Origin: Armatimonadota bacterium
GTDB taxonomy: Bacteria; Armatimonadota; Fimbriimonadia; Fimbriimonadales; Fimbriimonadaceae
Assembly (NCBI GenBank): GCA_003516955.1
Contig: DPBN01000061.1
Location: 1-6,238 of the forward strand
Direction of reading: 5' to 3'
Length of the DNA: 6,238 bases
Part shown: positions 1-5,855 of the stretch, in pieces
How positions within the stretch are numbered: the first letter of the stretch is position 1
Layout of the letters: every line of letters begins with the position of its first letter
Notes under the pieces: generated by a model
Told to the model about the DNA's origin: nothing
Databases searched by the model: none
What the model saw: the letters and a program-made list of their open reading frames with translations, nothing else
Program-made: the position numbers and the translations under genes

Positions 1-5
1 GGAGG
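1..5 (+). promoter_or_regulatory. Shine-Dalgarno of the FAD oxidoreductase gene
   Basis: A perfect GGAGG sits seven bases before the ATG at 13 and fixes that start. Any promoter lies left of the window. Confidence 0.75.
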
Positions 6-12
6 CGGTGGA

Positions 13-1383
13 ATGAGCGAATCGTTCGACGTGATCGTTTGCGGGGGCGGGACGGCGGGTGCGGCCGCCGCCATCGCCGCGGCCCGGGTCGGCGCCAGGA
101 CGCTGGTGATCGAGCAGTTCGGCTCGCTGGGCGGCACGCAGTCGAACGGCTGGGTGACGCCCCAGATGCCCAACCACATCGGCGCGCACAAGCTGTCGCG
201 CGGACTCAACCTGCGGATTCTGGAGAACCAGAGCCACCTGCAGCCGAACCCGGGCACCGTGCCGCACAGCGACGACTGGTACGACCCGGCTCTTTTGCCG
301 CTGGTGCTGGACCGGCTGGCCTCCGAGGCCGGAGTCCGGTGCCTGTTCAACGGTACGATCGTCGGAGCGAAGGTCGAGGACGGTCGCGTGCGGTCCGTGC
401 TCGTGCAGCACCGGGGAGCTCCCGTCTCCTTGGCCGGTGGCGTCCGCTTAGCCTGCACCGAGATCGAAGGCCGTTTCTTCGTCGACACGACGGGCGACGC
501 GGAGTTCAGCCGGCTCGCCGGGGCCGCGATTCTCTCCGGCAACGAGGAGGGCGTGCACCAGCCGATGACCCTCCGCTTCAGCATGGGCGGGTTCGACATG
601 GCGCGTCTGCGCGAGAGCCTGAAGCCCCACCTCCGCTGCGACCAGCCGCCCTACATGGAGTTCGGCTACGGAGACGCCCGCAAGGGCTCCATGGCCCCCT
701 GGGTCGAGCAGGCCGTCGCCGAGGGAATCCTGCAGGAGGACGACCTCGGCTACTTCCAGGGGTTCACCGTGAACGGCAGGCCGGGAGAGATGGCGTTCAA
801 CGCTCCGCGCGTGGCGGGGCTGGATCCGATGGACCCGTGGCAGCTGAGCCTGGCCTATCGGCTGGGTCGGGAGAAGGTGTGGCGCATCGCCAACTTCGTG
901 CGGAGGTTCTTCGGCGGAGCCGAGAACGCGTACATCAGCGTGATCGCGCCGCTCATCGGCATCCGGGAGACCCAGCGGGCCGTCGGCGAGTACGTCCTCA
1001 CCGAGGAGGACCACCAGTCGTGCCGCAAGTTCCCCAACCCGATCGCTCGGAACCGATACCCGGTCGACATCCACCTGAAAGTCGGCACGGACTACCGCAG
1101 GTTCCCCGACGGCGAATGGCACGACATCCCCTACGAGTGCCTCGTGGTGAAGGGCTTCGAGAACCTGTTCGTTGCGGGCAGGTGCCTGAGCGCCACGTTC
1201 GTGGCCCAGAGCGCGGTCCGCATCCAGCCCGTGTGCAGGGCGACCGGCGAGGCGGCGGGGGCGGCCGCCGCGCTGTGCGCCCAGCTGGGGTGCCGGGCCA
1301 AGGACCTTCCCTACTCTTCCTTGGAGCCCTTCTTGGACTTGGAGACGATCGACTCCGCCACGTCCTCGTCGTCCATCAGATAG
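13..1383 (+). CDS. FAD-dependent oxidoreductase, FAD_oxidored-type
   Basis: Complete 456-residue flavoprotein, probably cytosolic since no signal peptide is seen. The N-terminus is a Rossmann dinucleotide-binding fold: strand DVIVC, glycine loop GGGTAG at residues 11-16, and an acidic residue (E34) ending the second strand, as expected for binding the FAD ribose. A DTTGD motif at about 158-162, the segment GIRETQRAVGEYVLTEED at about 316-333, and a C-terminal FAD-contacting block (NLFVAGRCLSA at 384-394, then RATGEAAGAAAA at 409-420) are all typical of the family annotated FAD-dependent oxidoreductase (FAD_oxidored, PF12831). The substrate cannot be read from the sequence; members are often linked to sugar or xenobiotic oxidation, but nothing here supports a specific reaction. 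The start follows a GGAGG at ideal spacing. The last 24 residues plus the stop are encoded antisense to the end of the convergent gene, and the tail is serine-rich (SATSSSSIR), so the extreme C-terminus may be a late extension. Confidence 0.9.
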   Translation: MSESFDVIVCGGGTAGAAAAIAAARVGARTLVIEQFGSLGGTQSNGWVTPQMPNHIGAHKLSRGLNLRILENQSHLQPNPGTVPHSDDWYDPALLPLVLDRLASEAGVRCLFNGTIVGAKVEDGRVRSVLVQHRGAPVSLAGGVRLACTEIEGRFFVDTTGDAEFSRLAGAAILSGNEEGVHQPMTLRFSMGGFDMARLRESLKPHLRCDQPPYMEFGYGDARKGSMAPWVEQAVAEGILQEDDLGYFQGFTVNGRPGEMAFNAPRVAGLDPMDPWQLSLAYRLGREKVWRIANFVRRFFGGAENAYISVIAPLIGIRETQRAVGEYVLTEEDHQSCRKFPNPIARNRYPVDIHLKVGTDYRRFPDGEWHDIPYECLVVKGFENLFVAGRCLSATFVAQSAVRIQPVCRATGEAAGAAAALCAQLGCRAKDLPYSSLEPFLDLETIDSATSSSSIR

Positions 1384-1931
1384 GGGCTCCAACGGGTGCT
1401 CGGCATGTGCGTCAGGTCCGCCAAGCGGGCCAGGCAGAACCCGAGCGCATCGCCGAACTCGTCCACCGTCAGGGTCGTGCGCTCTCCGGCGGCCACCGGC
1501 CCCAGCTTGGCGACGCACTGCCAGCGGATGAGCTCCTCCAGCGCCGCTCGGGACGGATCGCCCGGGGGCACCGTCAGGCGGCTGGCCTCGTAGGCGACGA
1601 ACCGGGGCGTGAAGCAGAAGCGGGGGCTCGCCATGTCGAAGAGCCGCTTGAGCGCGAGGATCGCCTCCGTGCGGCGCAACGGCTGTCCGGCGTCGCCGCT
1701 CTGCAGCGGATGGTTGCCGGGACGCGGGATCCGCAGGACCTCGCTCAGAACCCGCTCTGCCTCCGACAAGGCTTTTGCGGCCTCGCCCCGCGTCACCGTC
1801 TGGGAGCCCGCAGCCGCATCCACAGACCGAACTTGGCTCTGCAGGCGATCCTTGGCGGCCTCCTCCTGCATCGAGCCGCAGGCCATCGGCAGAGAGGCGA
1901 AGAGCAGGAGCAACAGTCTTGCGGCCTTCAT
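1311..1931 (-). CDS. Exported SLH-like domain protein, putative lipoprotein
   Basis: Encodes 206 residues. Residues 1-18 form a signal peptide (KAAR, a leucine run, then LPMAC) with Cys18 as possible lipidation site. The lipobox is imperfect, with leucine at -4 and proline at -3, so ordinary signal-peptidase cleavage is possible. A helical region (about 20-62) follows. Three segments share the register [VL]-[TR]-x-x-E-[AF]-x-x-A-L: 46-55, 85-94 and 154-163. The last is preceded by a helix and turn (127-152) in the arrangement of an S-layer homology (SLH) unit, so the protein may be a short, divergent SLH-like envelope protein. The tail is lysine-rich (SKSKKGSKEE). It starts 19 bases after mreB stops and is probably the last gene of the murA-mreB transcript, which fits an envelope role. 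A GGGGGA before the ATG could serve as ribosome-binding site. The 3' end overlaps the convergent oxidoreductase gene by 73 bases. Exported location is fairly sure; function unknown. Confidence 0.75.
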   Translation of the reverse strand: MKAARLLLLLFASLPMACGSMQEEAAKDRLQSQVRSVDAAAGSQTVTRGEAAKALSEAERVLSEVLRIPRPGNHPLQSGDAGQPLRRTEAILALKRLFDMASPRFCFTPRFVAYEASRLTVPPGDPSRAALEELIRWQCVAKLGPVAAGERTTLTVDEFGDALGFCLARLADLTHMPSTRWSPYLMDDEDVAESIVSKSKKGSKEE

Positions 1932-1950
1932 CGGTATCCCCCGGGGCGCG

Positions 1951-2964
1951 TCACAGGTCGGAGACGGCGCCGGCCCTCAGTATGTCTTCAAACCGCTCCA
2001 AGGCGATACCCGTCCCGATCGCGACGCAGTCCATCGCGTTCTCGGCGACGCGCACCGGGATGTCCGTCTTCTCCTCCAGCATACGGTCGAGGTTCCGCAG
2101 GAGCGCGCCGCCTCCGGTGAGGGTGATGCCGCGCTCGATCACGTCGCTGGCGAGCTCCGGCGGCGTCTGCTCCAAAACCTGGCACAGCTTCTCCTCGATC
2201 AGCCGCACGGTCTCGGAAAGGGCGTCGCGCACCTCCTCGCTCCGAACGCGGACGGTCTTGGGCAGGCCGTGGACCATGTCCCGCCCGCGCACCTCCATCT
2301 CCAGCTCGTGCTCCAGCGGGTAGGCGGAACCGATCTTGATCTTGATCTCCTCGGCCGTGGGCTCGCCGATCATCAGGTTGTACGTGTTGCGGATGTGCCG
2401 GATGATCGCGTCGTCCATCCGGTTCCCGGCCACGCGGATGCTCTCGGACAGAACGATGCCCCCTAGGCTGATCACGGCGATGTCGGTCGTGCCCCCGCCG
2501 ATGTCCACCACCATGTTGCCGCCGGGGGCGGCGATGGGCAGCCCGGCTCCGATCGCGGCCGCCATCGGCTCCTCGATGGTCATCGCCTCTCCCGCGCCGG
2601 CCTCCTTGGCGGCCTGGATCACGGCCCGCTTCTCCACGTTCGTCACGCCGCTGGGAACGCACACGAGCACCCTCGGCTTGAAGAGCCTGCGCCTTCCGCA
2701 CACCTTGTCCAGGATGTGCTCGAGCATCTTGAGCGTGGTCGTGTAGTCCGCGATCACGCCCCCCTGCAGCGGCTTGATGGCCTTGATGTTGCCGGGCGTC
2801 TTGCCCAGCATGTCGCGGGCGTCGTTCCCGACGGCCAGAACCTTGCCCGTCTGGGTGTTGATCGCCACCACGGTCGGCTCGGACAGAACGATGCCGCGGC
2901 CCCGGCGGAACACCAAGATGTTCGCCGTTCCCAGGTCGATGCCGATCTCGGGTACCAGTCTCAC
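1951..2964 (-). CDS. mreB: Rod shape-determining protein MreB/Mbl (actin-like ATPase)
   Basis: Full-length 337-residue bacterial actin; the family is usually about 330-350 residues. MreB forms ATP-dependent membrane-associated filaments that guide the lateral-wall synthesis complex. Visible motifs in order: phosphate-1 loop GIDLGTAN (8-15), the PLQGGVIADY segment (65-74), CVPSGVTNVEKRAV (102-115), the IEEPMAAAIGAGLPI segment with the presumed catalytic glutamate (130-144), phosphate-2 loop VVDIGGGTTDIAVISLGG (152-169), and the adenosine motif LTGGGALLRNLDRML (282-296). The start is a GTG whose bases overlap the TGA of murA (GTGA), so translation is probably coupled to murA; only a weak GAGG lies about 11 bases upstream. 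No N-terminal amphipathic helix like that of E. coli MreB is evident. mreC and mreD do not follow. Sequence alone does not separate MreB from its paralogue Mbl, and the position after murA recalls the mbl locus of Firmicutes. Confidence 0.95.
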   Translation of the reverse strand: MRLVPEIGIDLGTANILVFRRGRGIVLSEPTVVAINTQTGKVLAVGNDARDMLGKTPGNIKAIKPLQGGVIADYTTTLKMLEHILDKVCGRRRLFKPRVLVCVPSGVTNVEKRAVIQAAKEAGAGEAMTIEEPMAAAIGAGLPIAAPGGNMVVDIGGGTTDIAVISLGGIVLSESIRVAGNRMDDAIIRHIRNTYNLMIGEPTAEEIKIKIGSAYPLEHELEMEVRGRDMVHGLPKTVRVRSEEVRDALSETVRLIEEKLCQVLEQTPPELASDVIERGITLTGGGALLRNLDRMLEEKTDIPVRVAENAMDCVAIGTGIALERFEDILRAGAVSDL

Positions 2965-4247
2965 TCCGGGTGCTGCCTCGCCTCTTCCGTGTCGCCGGCC
3001 TCGATCCGTTCGATGTGGCCGCCCAGCGCCGTGAGCGTCTGCTCGAAGTTCTCGTAGCCCCGGTCGATGTAACGGACGTTCTTCACGAACGTTGTGCCCT
3101 CGGCGGCGAGGCCCGCCAACACCAGAGCCGCGCCGGCGCGAAGGTCGCTGGCCTCGACCGTGGCGCCGGACAGGCTCGGAACCCCTTCGATGATCGTGGC
3201 TCGTCCCTCGACGCGCATCCGCGCGCCCATCCGGTTCAACTCCGCCACGTGCCCGATCCGGCTCTCATAAATCGTCTCCTCCACGACGCTCGTGCCCTCG
3301 GCCAAAGTCAGGACCGCGGCCATGATCTGCTGCATGTCCGTCGGGAAGCCCGGATACGGCATCGTCTTCACGCGGATCCCCTTGAGGCGACGGTCGCAGG
3401 CGACGCGGATCCAGTCCGGCCCCTCGTCGATGCGCGCCCCGGCCTCGCGCAGCTTGTTGACCAAGGCCGTCTGATTGTCCGGCAGGATGCCGCGCACGGT
3501 GATGTCTCCCCGGGTGATCGCCGCCACCGCGAGGTAGGTGCCGGCCTGGAGCCGGTCCGACGGCACCCGGAACTCGCAGCCGTCCAGGGAGGAGACGCCG
3601 GTGATGGTGATCGTGCTGGTCCCGGCGCCCTCGATGCGCGCGCCCATGCGGTTGAGGAAGGCCGCGAGGGCCGTCACCTCGGGCTCCACGGCGGCGTTCT
3701 GGATCACCGTAACGCCGTCCGCGAGCGTGGCGGTGGCCATCAGGTGCTGGGTGGCCCCGGCGCTGGGAAAGTCCAGGTAGATCTCAGCCCCGCGGAGGCC
3801 GCGCGTGCGGGCCTTGTAGACGCCGCCATCCAGGACCACGTCGGCGCCGAGAAGGGCCAGGCCCTTGAGGTGGAAGTCGACGGGCCTCGCGCCGATCTTG
3901 CATCCGCCGGGCGCCGGCAGCTCGGCGTGGCCGTTCCGCGCGAGCAGCGGCCCGAGCAGATAGAACGAGGTGCGGATCGCTCGGACCGTCTCCTCGTCCG
4001 CCTCGCCGGGATGGATGTCGGTGGCGTCGACGAGGAGCGATCCCTCCCGCCACTCGACCTCGGCGCCGAAGTTCGTCAGCAGGCGCGCCTTCGTGAGCGT
4101 GTCGGACACCTTGGGAACGTTGTGGAGAACCGTGGTGCCCTTGCCGAGCAGAACGGCCGAAAGAATGGCCAGGGAGGCGTTCTTGCTCCCCGGCACCTCC
4201 AGCTCGCCAACCAGCGAGGCCCCGCCCTGAATCCTGAACACTGTCAT
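2961..4247 (-). CDS. murA: UDP-N-acetylglucosamine 1-carboxyvinyltransferase (MurA)
   Basis: Encodes 428 residues, close to the usual 415-430. MurA transfers enolpyruvate from phosphoenolpyruvate to UDP-GlcNAc in the cytosol, the first committed step of peptidoglycan synthesis. Active-site residues are all visible: K22-N23 in PGSKNASL, the Cys loop APGGCKIGARPVDFH with C116 (E. coli Cys115) and R121, D231 in VPSDRLQAGT, D304 in PGFPTDMQ (E. coli Asp305), R370 in SDLRAGAALVLAG (E. coli Arg371) and R396 in YIDRGYEN (E. coli Arg397). Because the loop carries Cys rather than Asp, the enzyme is predicted to be fosfomycin-sensitive. The ATG at 4247 is chosen because GGAGG lies six bases upstream and the MTVFRIQGG start matches the family; an upstream in-frame TTG at 4286 would add 13 residues without family resemblance. 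The stop overlaps the GTG of mreB. The short acidic tail (EAGDTEEARQHPE) is not conserved in the family as I know it. Confidence 0.97.
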   Translation of the reverse strand: MTVFRIQGGASLVGELEVPGSKNASLAILSAVLLGKGTTVLHNVPKVSDTLTKARLLTNFGAEVEWREGSLLVDATDIHPGEADEETVRAIRTSFYLLGPLLARNGHAELPAPGGCKIGARPVDFHLKGLALLGADVVLDGGVYKARTRGLRGAEIYLDFPSAGATQHLMATATLADGVTVIQNAAVEPEVTALAAFLNRMGARIEGAGTSTITITGVSSLDGCEFRVPSDRLQAGTYLAVAAITRGDITVRGILPDNQTALVNKLREAGARIDEGPDWIRVACDRRLKGIRVKTMPYPGFPTDMQQIMAAVLTLAEGTSVVEETIYESRIGHVAELNRMGARMRVEGRATIIEGVPSLSGATVEASDLRAGAALVLAGLAAEGTTFVKNVRYIDRGYENFEQTLTALGGHIERIEAGDTEEARQHPE

Positions 4248-4253
4248 CGATCC

Positions 4254-4258
4254 CCTCC
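4254..4258 (-). promoter_or_regulatory. Shine-Dalgarno of murA
   Basis: On the minus strand GGAGG stands six bases before the ATG at 4247. It decides the murA start in favour of 4247 over the in-frame TTG at 4286. Confidence 0.8.
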
Positions 4259-4310
4259 GTCCGTGGCTGGGACAATCCTCCTGCAACCCGCGCCTACAGC
4301 CAACACAAAG

Positions 4311-4316
4311 ATGATA
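4311..4316 (-). promoter_or_regulatory. Candidate -10 element for the murA-mreB operon
   Basis: The minus strand reads TATCAT, five of six matches to TATAAT, in the only AT-richer patch of the 108-base gap between the HNH gene and murA. It would give a leader of roughly 55-60 bases before murA. No convincing -35 hexamer is found 16-18 bases upstream, so this is a weak candidate; murA may also be read through from the HNH gene. Confidence 0.25.
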
Positions 4317-4355
4317 CCGCCCCGCAGGGTCCCGGCACCGGTGCGGCCGCGCCCC

Positions 4356-4898
4356 TCACGCGGGGATCAGGTCCTCTTCGAACGCCTCGAACCGCGGCAG
4401 GAACGGGGTCCAGTCCGGCTCGCACCGAGCCCGCAGGTACTGCGGAAGGCTGATGTACGGCACGTAGTGCGGCCGGGACGGTTGCCGGAGGAGCCTCATC
4501 CTGGCCTGCTGGGGGGTCCGGTCGCCCTTCAGCAGGTTGCACCGCCGGCAGCAGGCCACGAGGTTGTCCCACGTGTCGGGTCCTCCGCGGCGCCTCGGCA
4601 CCACGTGGTCGATCGTCAGGTCCGAGCTCTTGGCGCCGCAGTACTGGCAGGTGTAGCGGTCGCGGGCGAGCACGGAGTGCCGCGTCAGCCGCAAGGTGGG
4701 AAGCGGGCGACGGATCGTTTGGTTCAGCCGGACCACGGAAGGGACCTCCAATCGTCCCGACGTGGTCGTCATCCGATGGGAGCGGAAAACGAGGGGCTCC
4801 GCCTTGCCCATCAGCACCAAACTCACCGCCCGACGCACCGTGCAGACGTTGAGCGGTTCGTAGTCGCCGTTCAGAACGAGGACGCTGGCCTGGAACAT
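4356..4898 (-). CDS. HNH endonuclease family protein, solitary chromosomal type
   Basis: Encodes 180 residues. The N-terminal half carries the signature of a widespread chromosomal HNH family: SVLVLNGDYEPLNVCTVRRA (5-24), LMGKAE (29-34) and VPSVVRLNQTIRRP (52-65). The nuclease domain follows: RDRYTCQYCG with zinc-type C84 and C87, catalytic-type D97-H98 in TIDHVVPRRRGG, N112 in TWDNLVACC, second zinc pair C117-x-x-C120, then NLLKGDRTP. All ββα-metal residues expected for activity are present. The C-terminal block (RPHYVPYISLPQYLRAR, about 142-158) also recurs in this family. The role of these proteins is not established; no methyltransferase or restriction partner is nearby, so a restriction enzyme is unlikely. 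The ATG at 4898 is chosen because MFQASVLVLN matches the family start and GGTGGA precedes it; an in-frame TTG at 4952 lacks both. It is separated from both neighbours by gaps and may be its own transcription unit. Confidence 0.88.
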   Translation of the reverse strand: MFQASVLVLNGDYEPLNVCTVRRAVSLVLMGKAEPLVFRSHRMTTTSGRLEVPSVVRLNQTIRRPLPTLRLTRHSVLARDRYTCQYCGAKSSDLTIDHVVPRRRGGPDTWDNLVACCRRCNLLKGDRTPQQARMRLLRQPSRPHYVPYISLPQYLRARCEPDWTPFLPRFEAFEEDLIPA

Positions 4899-4917
4899 GC
4901 GATCCACCGAAAGAAGA

Positions 4918-4947
4918 GGAGCTCGGACGCGCAACCGCCCGAGCTCC
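4918..4947 (-). other. Perfect inverted repeat upstream of the HNH gene, hairpin or terminator
   Basis: The 9-base arms GGAGCTCGG and CCGAGCTCC are separated by 12 bases. On the minus strand the hairpin is followed by TCTTCTTTC, pyrimidine-rich with six T in nine, and then by the HNH start about 20 bases on. It could end the hslV-glnB transcript, or be a leader hairpin controlling the HNH gene. If it were a full terminator, little room would remain for an HNH promoter. The tail is not a clean U-run, so confidence in termination is low. Confidence 0.45.
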
Positions 4948-4964
4948 GGCAACCCGCGGGGATC

Positions 4965-4991
4965 GCGGCCTGTATGTAGAAGCCAGGCCGC
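4965..4991 (-). other. Second inverted repeat in the same intergenic gap
   Basis: Perfect 8-base arms GCGGCCTG and CAGGCCGC flank an 11-base loop. No T-run follows on either strand, so an intrinsic terminator is unlikely. It lies 17 bases from the other repeat; together they could form tandem hairpins in a leader or mark a protein-binding site. An 8-base GC-rich match can arise by chance in DNA this GC-rich. Confidence 0.35.
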
Positions 4992-5043
4992 ACCACGGGC
5001 CTCCTCGGGCCGACGGAGCGTTGGATGGCGCGCATCGTATCAG

Positions 5044-5514
5044 TTAGGACGTCTGCGCGTCCTCGGACGATTCGCCCAGCTCGATGTGGAGGAACTCCTC
5101 TTCCCCGTCCATCGCGTCGATCATGGACGCGATGCGCTCTTCCCGCTCGGCCTCGTCGCGGACGATCCGGTCGTAGCTCTCGCTGTAGAACGGCGCGAAG
5201 CGCTCCCCGCTCTTCCGGCAGATCTCCTTGCCGGCGCGCGCCTTGGCCTTCTCCAGCACATCGGCCAGCTCTCTCGCGACTCCTCCCGCCGTGGGCAGCA
5301 TCGTGAACATCAGCTCGGACTCTTCCTCGCCCACGCGGACCGCGAGAATCCGCCAGCTGGAGCCGTTCGGACGCAGCAGCGCCCGCAGCAGAACGCGCCG
5401 CTCCGCCTCCTGCAAAGGCCTGCGGTGCCGGAACGTGGCGTAGTAGAGAACGTCGTCCGCCCTCCAGTGCGGCAGTCGACCTCGCCAGATGGAGAAGTTC
5501 TTCCAGCGAGCCAT
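5044..5514 (-). CDS. Domesticated, catalytically degenerate REP-associated (Y1/HUH) transposase-like protein
   Basis: Encodes 156 residues without signal peptide or membrane segment. The order of motifs follows REP-associated/IS200-like Y1 transposases: an N-terminal RGRLPHW (11-17) and YYATFR (24-29), which match the family's LPHW...YFVTFR opening; a strand (WRILAVRV, 54-61) where the His-hydrophobic-His motif should follow; and SYDRIVRDE (113-121), which matches the YDRIVRDEEE segment. At the HUH position the protein reads GEEESELMF (62-70) against the usual MPNHVHLLV pattern, so the two metal-binding histidines correspond to E65 and E67. The helix that should carry the catalytic tyrosine reads RIASMIDAM (127-135) with no tyrosine. 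The tail is acidic (DAMDGEEEF onward). It is therefore unlikely to cut DNA by the Y1 mechanism but may still bind nucleic acid. The ATG at 5514 overlaps the glnB stop (TGATG), so translation is probably coupled. I rely on remembered family patterns, not on an alignment. Confidence 0.65.
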   Translation of the reverse strand: MARWKNFSIWRGRLPHWRADDVLYYATFRHRRPLQEAERRVLLRALLRPNGSSWRILAVRVGEEESELMFTMLPTAGGVARELADVLEKAKARAGKEICRKSGERFAPFYSESYDRIVRDEAEREERIASMIDAMDGEEEFLHIELGESSEDAQTS

Positions 5515-5855
5515 CAGGACAGGGCGGCGTCCCCCCTCTCGCCGGTCCGGATGCGGACGGCCTCGATCACGTCGCTCACGAAGATCTTCCCGTCGCCGAT
5601 CTCGCCGGTCTGGGTTGCACCGACGATCGCCGCCAAGGCGTCCTCCAGGTCCTCGTCCTTCACGACCACCTCCACCCGCATCTTCGGGAGCAGGTTGACG
5701 GCGTAGGTGCTTCCCCGGTACTTGTCCGTTCGGCCGAACTGCCTGCCGTACCCCCGCACCTGCTCGCAGCTGAGGCCGTAGATGCCCGCCTCCTCTAGGG
5801 CCTGCTTCACGTCCTCCAGCTTGCCCAGCCGGATGAAAGCCTCAATGCGCTTCAT
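5514..5855 (-). CDS. glnB: Nitrogen regulatory protein P-II (GlnB/GlnK family)
   Basis: Complete 113-residue PII signalling protein, the standard length of about 112. PII trimers sense ATP/ADP and 2-oxoglutarate and control nitrogen targets such as transporters, enzymes or kinases. Seen in the sequence: the start [10 protein letters not shown]37-R38-Q39 at the T-loop base, the T-loop with Y46 and Y51 in [11 protein letters not shown] with K58, the B-loop [13 protein letters not shown] (81-93) with K90, and the C-loop [12 protein letters not shown] with R101 and R103. Y51, the uridylylation site of proteobacterial PII, is conserved, though whether this organism has a GlnD cannot be seen. The residue before it is threonine, where alanine or glutamate is usual. 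The ATG overlaps the hslV stop (ATGA) and a GGAG lies within the end of hslV. No amtB or glnA is adjacent, so GlnB versus GlnK is undecided. Confidence 0.95.
   Translation of the reverse strand: MKRIEAFIRLGKLEDVKQALEEAGIYGLSCEQVRGYGRQFGRTDKYRGSTYAVNLLPKMRVEVVVKDEDLEDALAAIVGATQTGEIGDGKIFVSDVIEAVRIRTGERGDAALS

Noticed and set aside
1..16. The oxidoreductase start region (GGAGGCGGTGGAATGA) nearly repeats the glnB start region (GGAGACGGTGGAATGA at 5867-5852, minus strand).
   Set aside because: Similarity is limited to a ribosome-binding site plus start codon and ends there; most likely coincidence under shared translation signals.
448..1518. A 356-codon minus-strand open frame opposite the oxidoreductase.
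   Set aside because: Antisense to a gene with clear FAD motifs; no recognisable domain and no good ribosome-binding site.
39..2120. A 693-codon open plus-strand frame running through the oxidoreductase and beyond.
   Set aside because: Out of frame with a clear flavoprotein and antisense to the SLH-like gene; the composition is arginine-rich low complexity typical of shadow frames.
4248..4286. A 13-residue extension of MurA from a TTG.
   Set aside because: The GGAGG lies between this TTG and the ATG at 4247, and MurA proteins start near the latter.
4335..4344. Perfect 10-base palindrome GCACCGGTGC downstream of the HNH gene.
   Set aside because: Short and without a loop or T-run; expected by chance in GC-rich DNA and not a convincing terminator or operator.
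4899..4952. An 18-residue N-terminal extension of the HNH protein from a TTG.
   Set aside because: The extension covers the inverted repeat, lacks a Shine-Dalgarno, and family members begin at the MFQASVLVLN position.
2970..4979. A very long open plus-strand frame antisense to murA and the HNH gene.
   Set aside because: It is the mirror of two certain genes in GC-rich DNA; its translation is arginine/alanine/glycine-rich with no family resemblance.
5034..5039. TACGAT on the minus strand just after the transposase-like gene as a -10 box for the HNH gene.
   Set aside because: No -35 partner at suitable spacing and only a partial match; not listed as a promoter.
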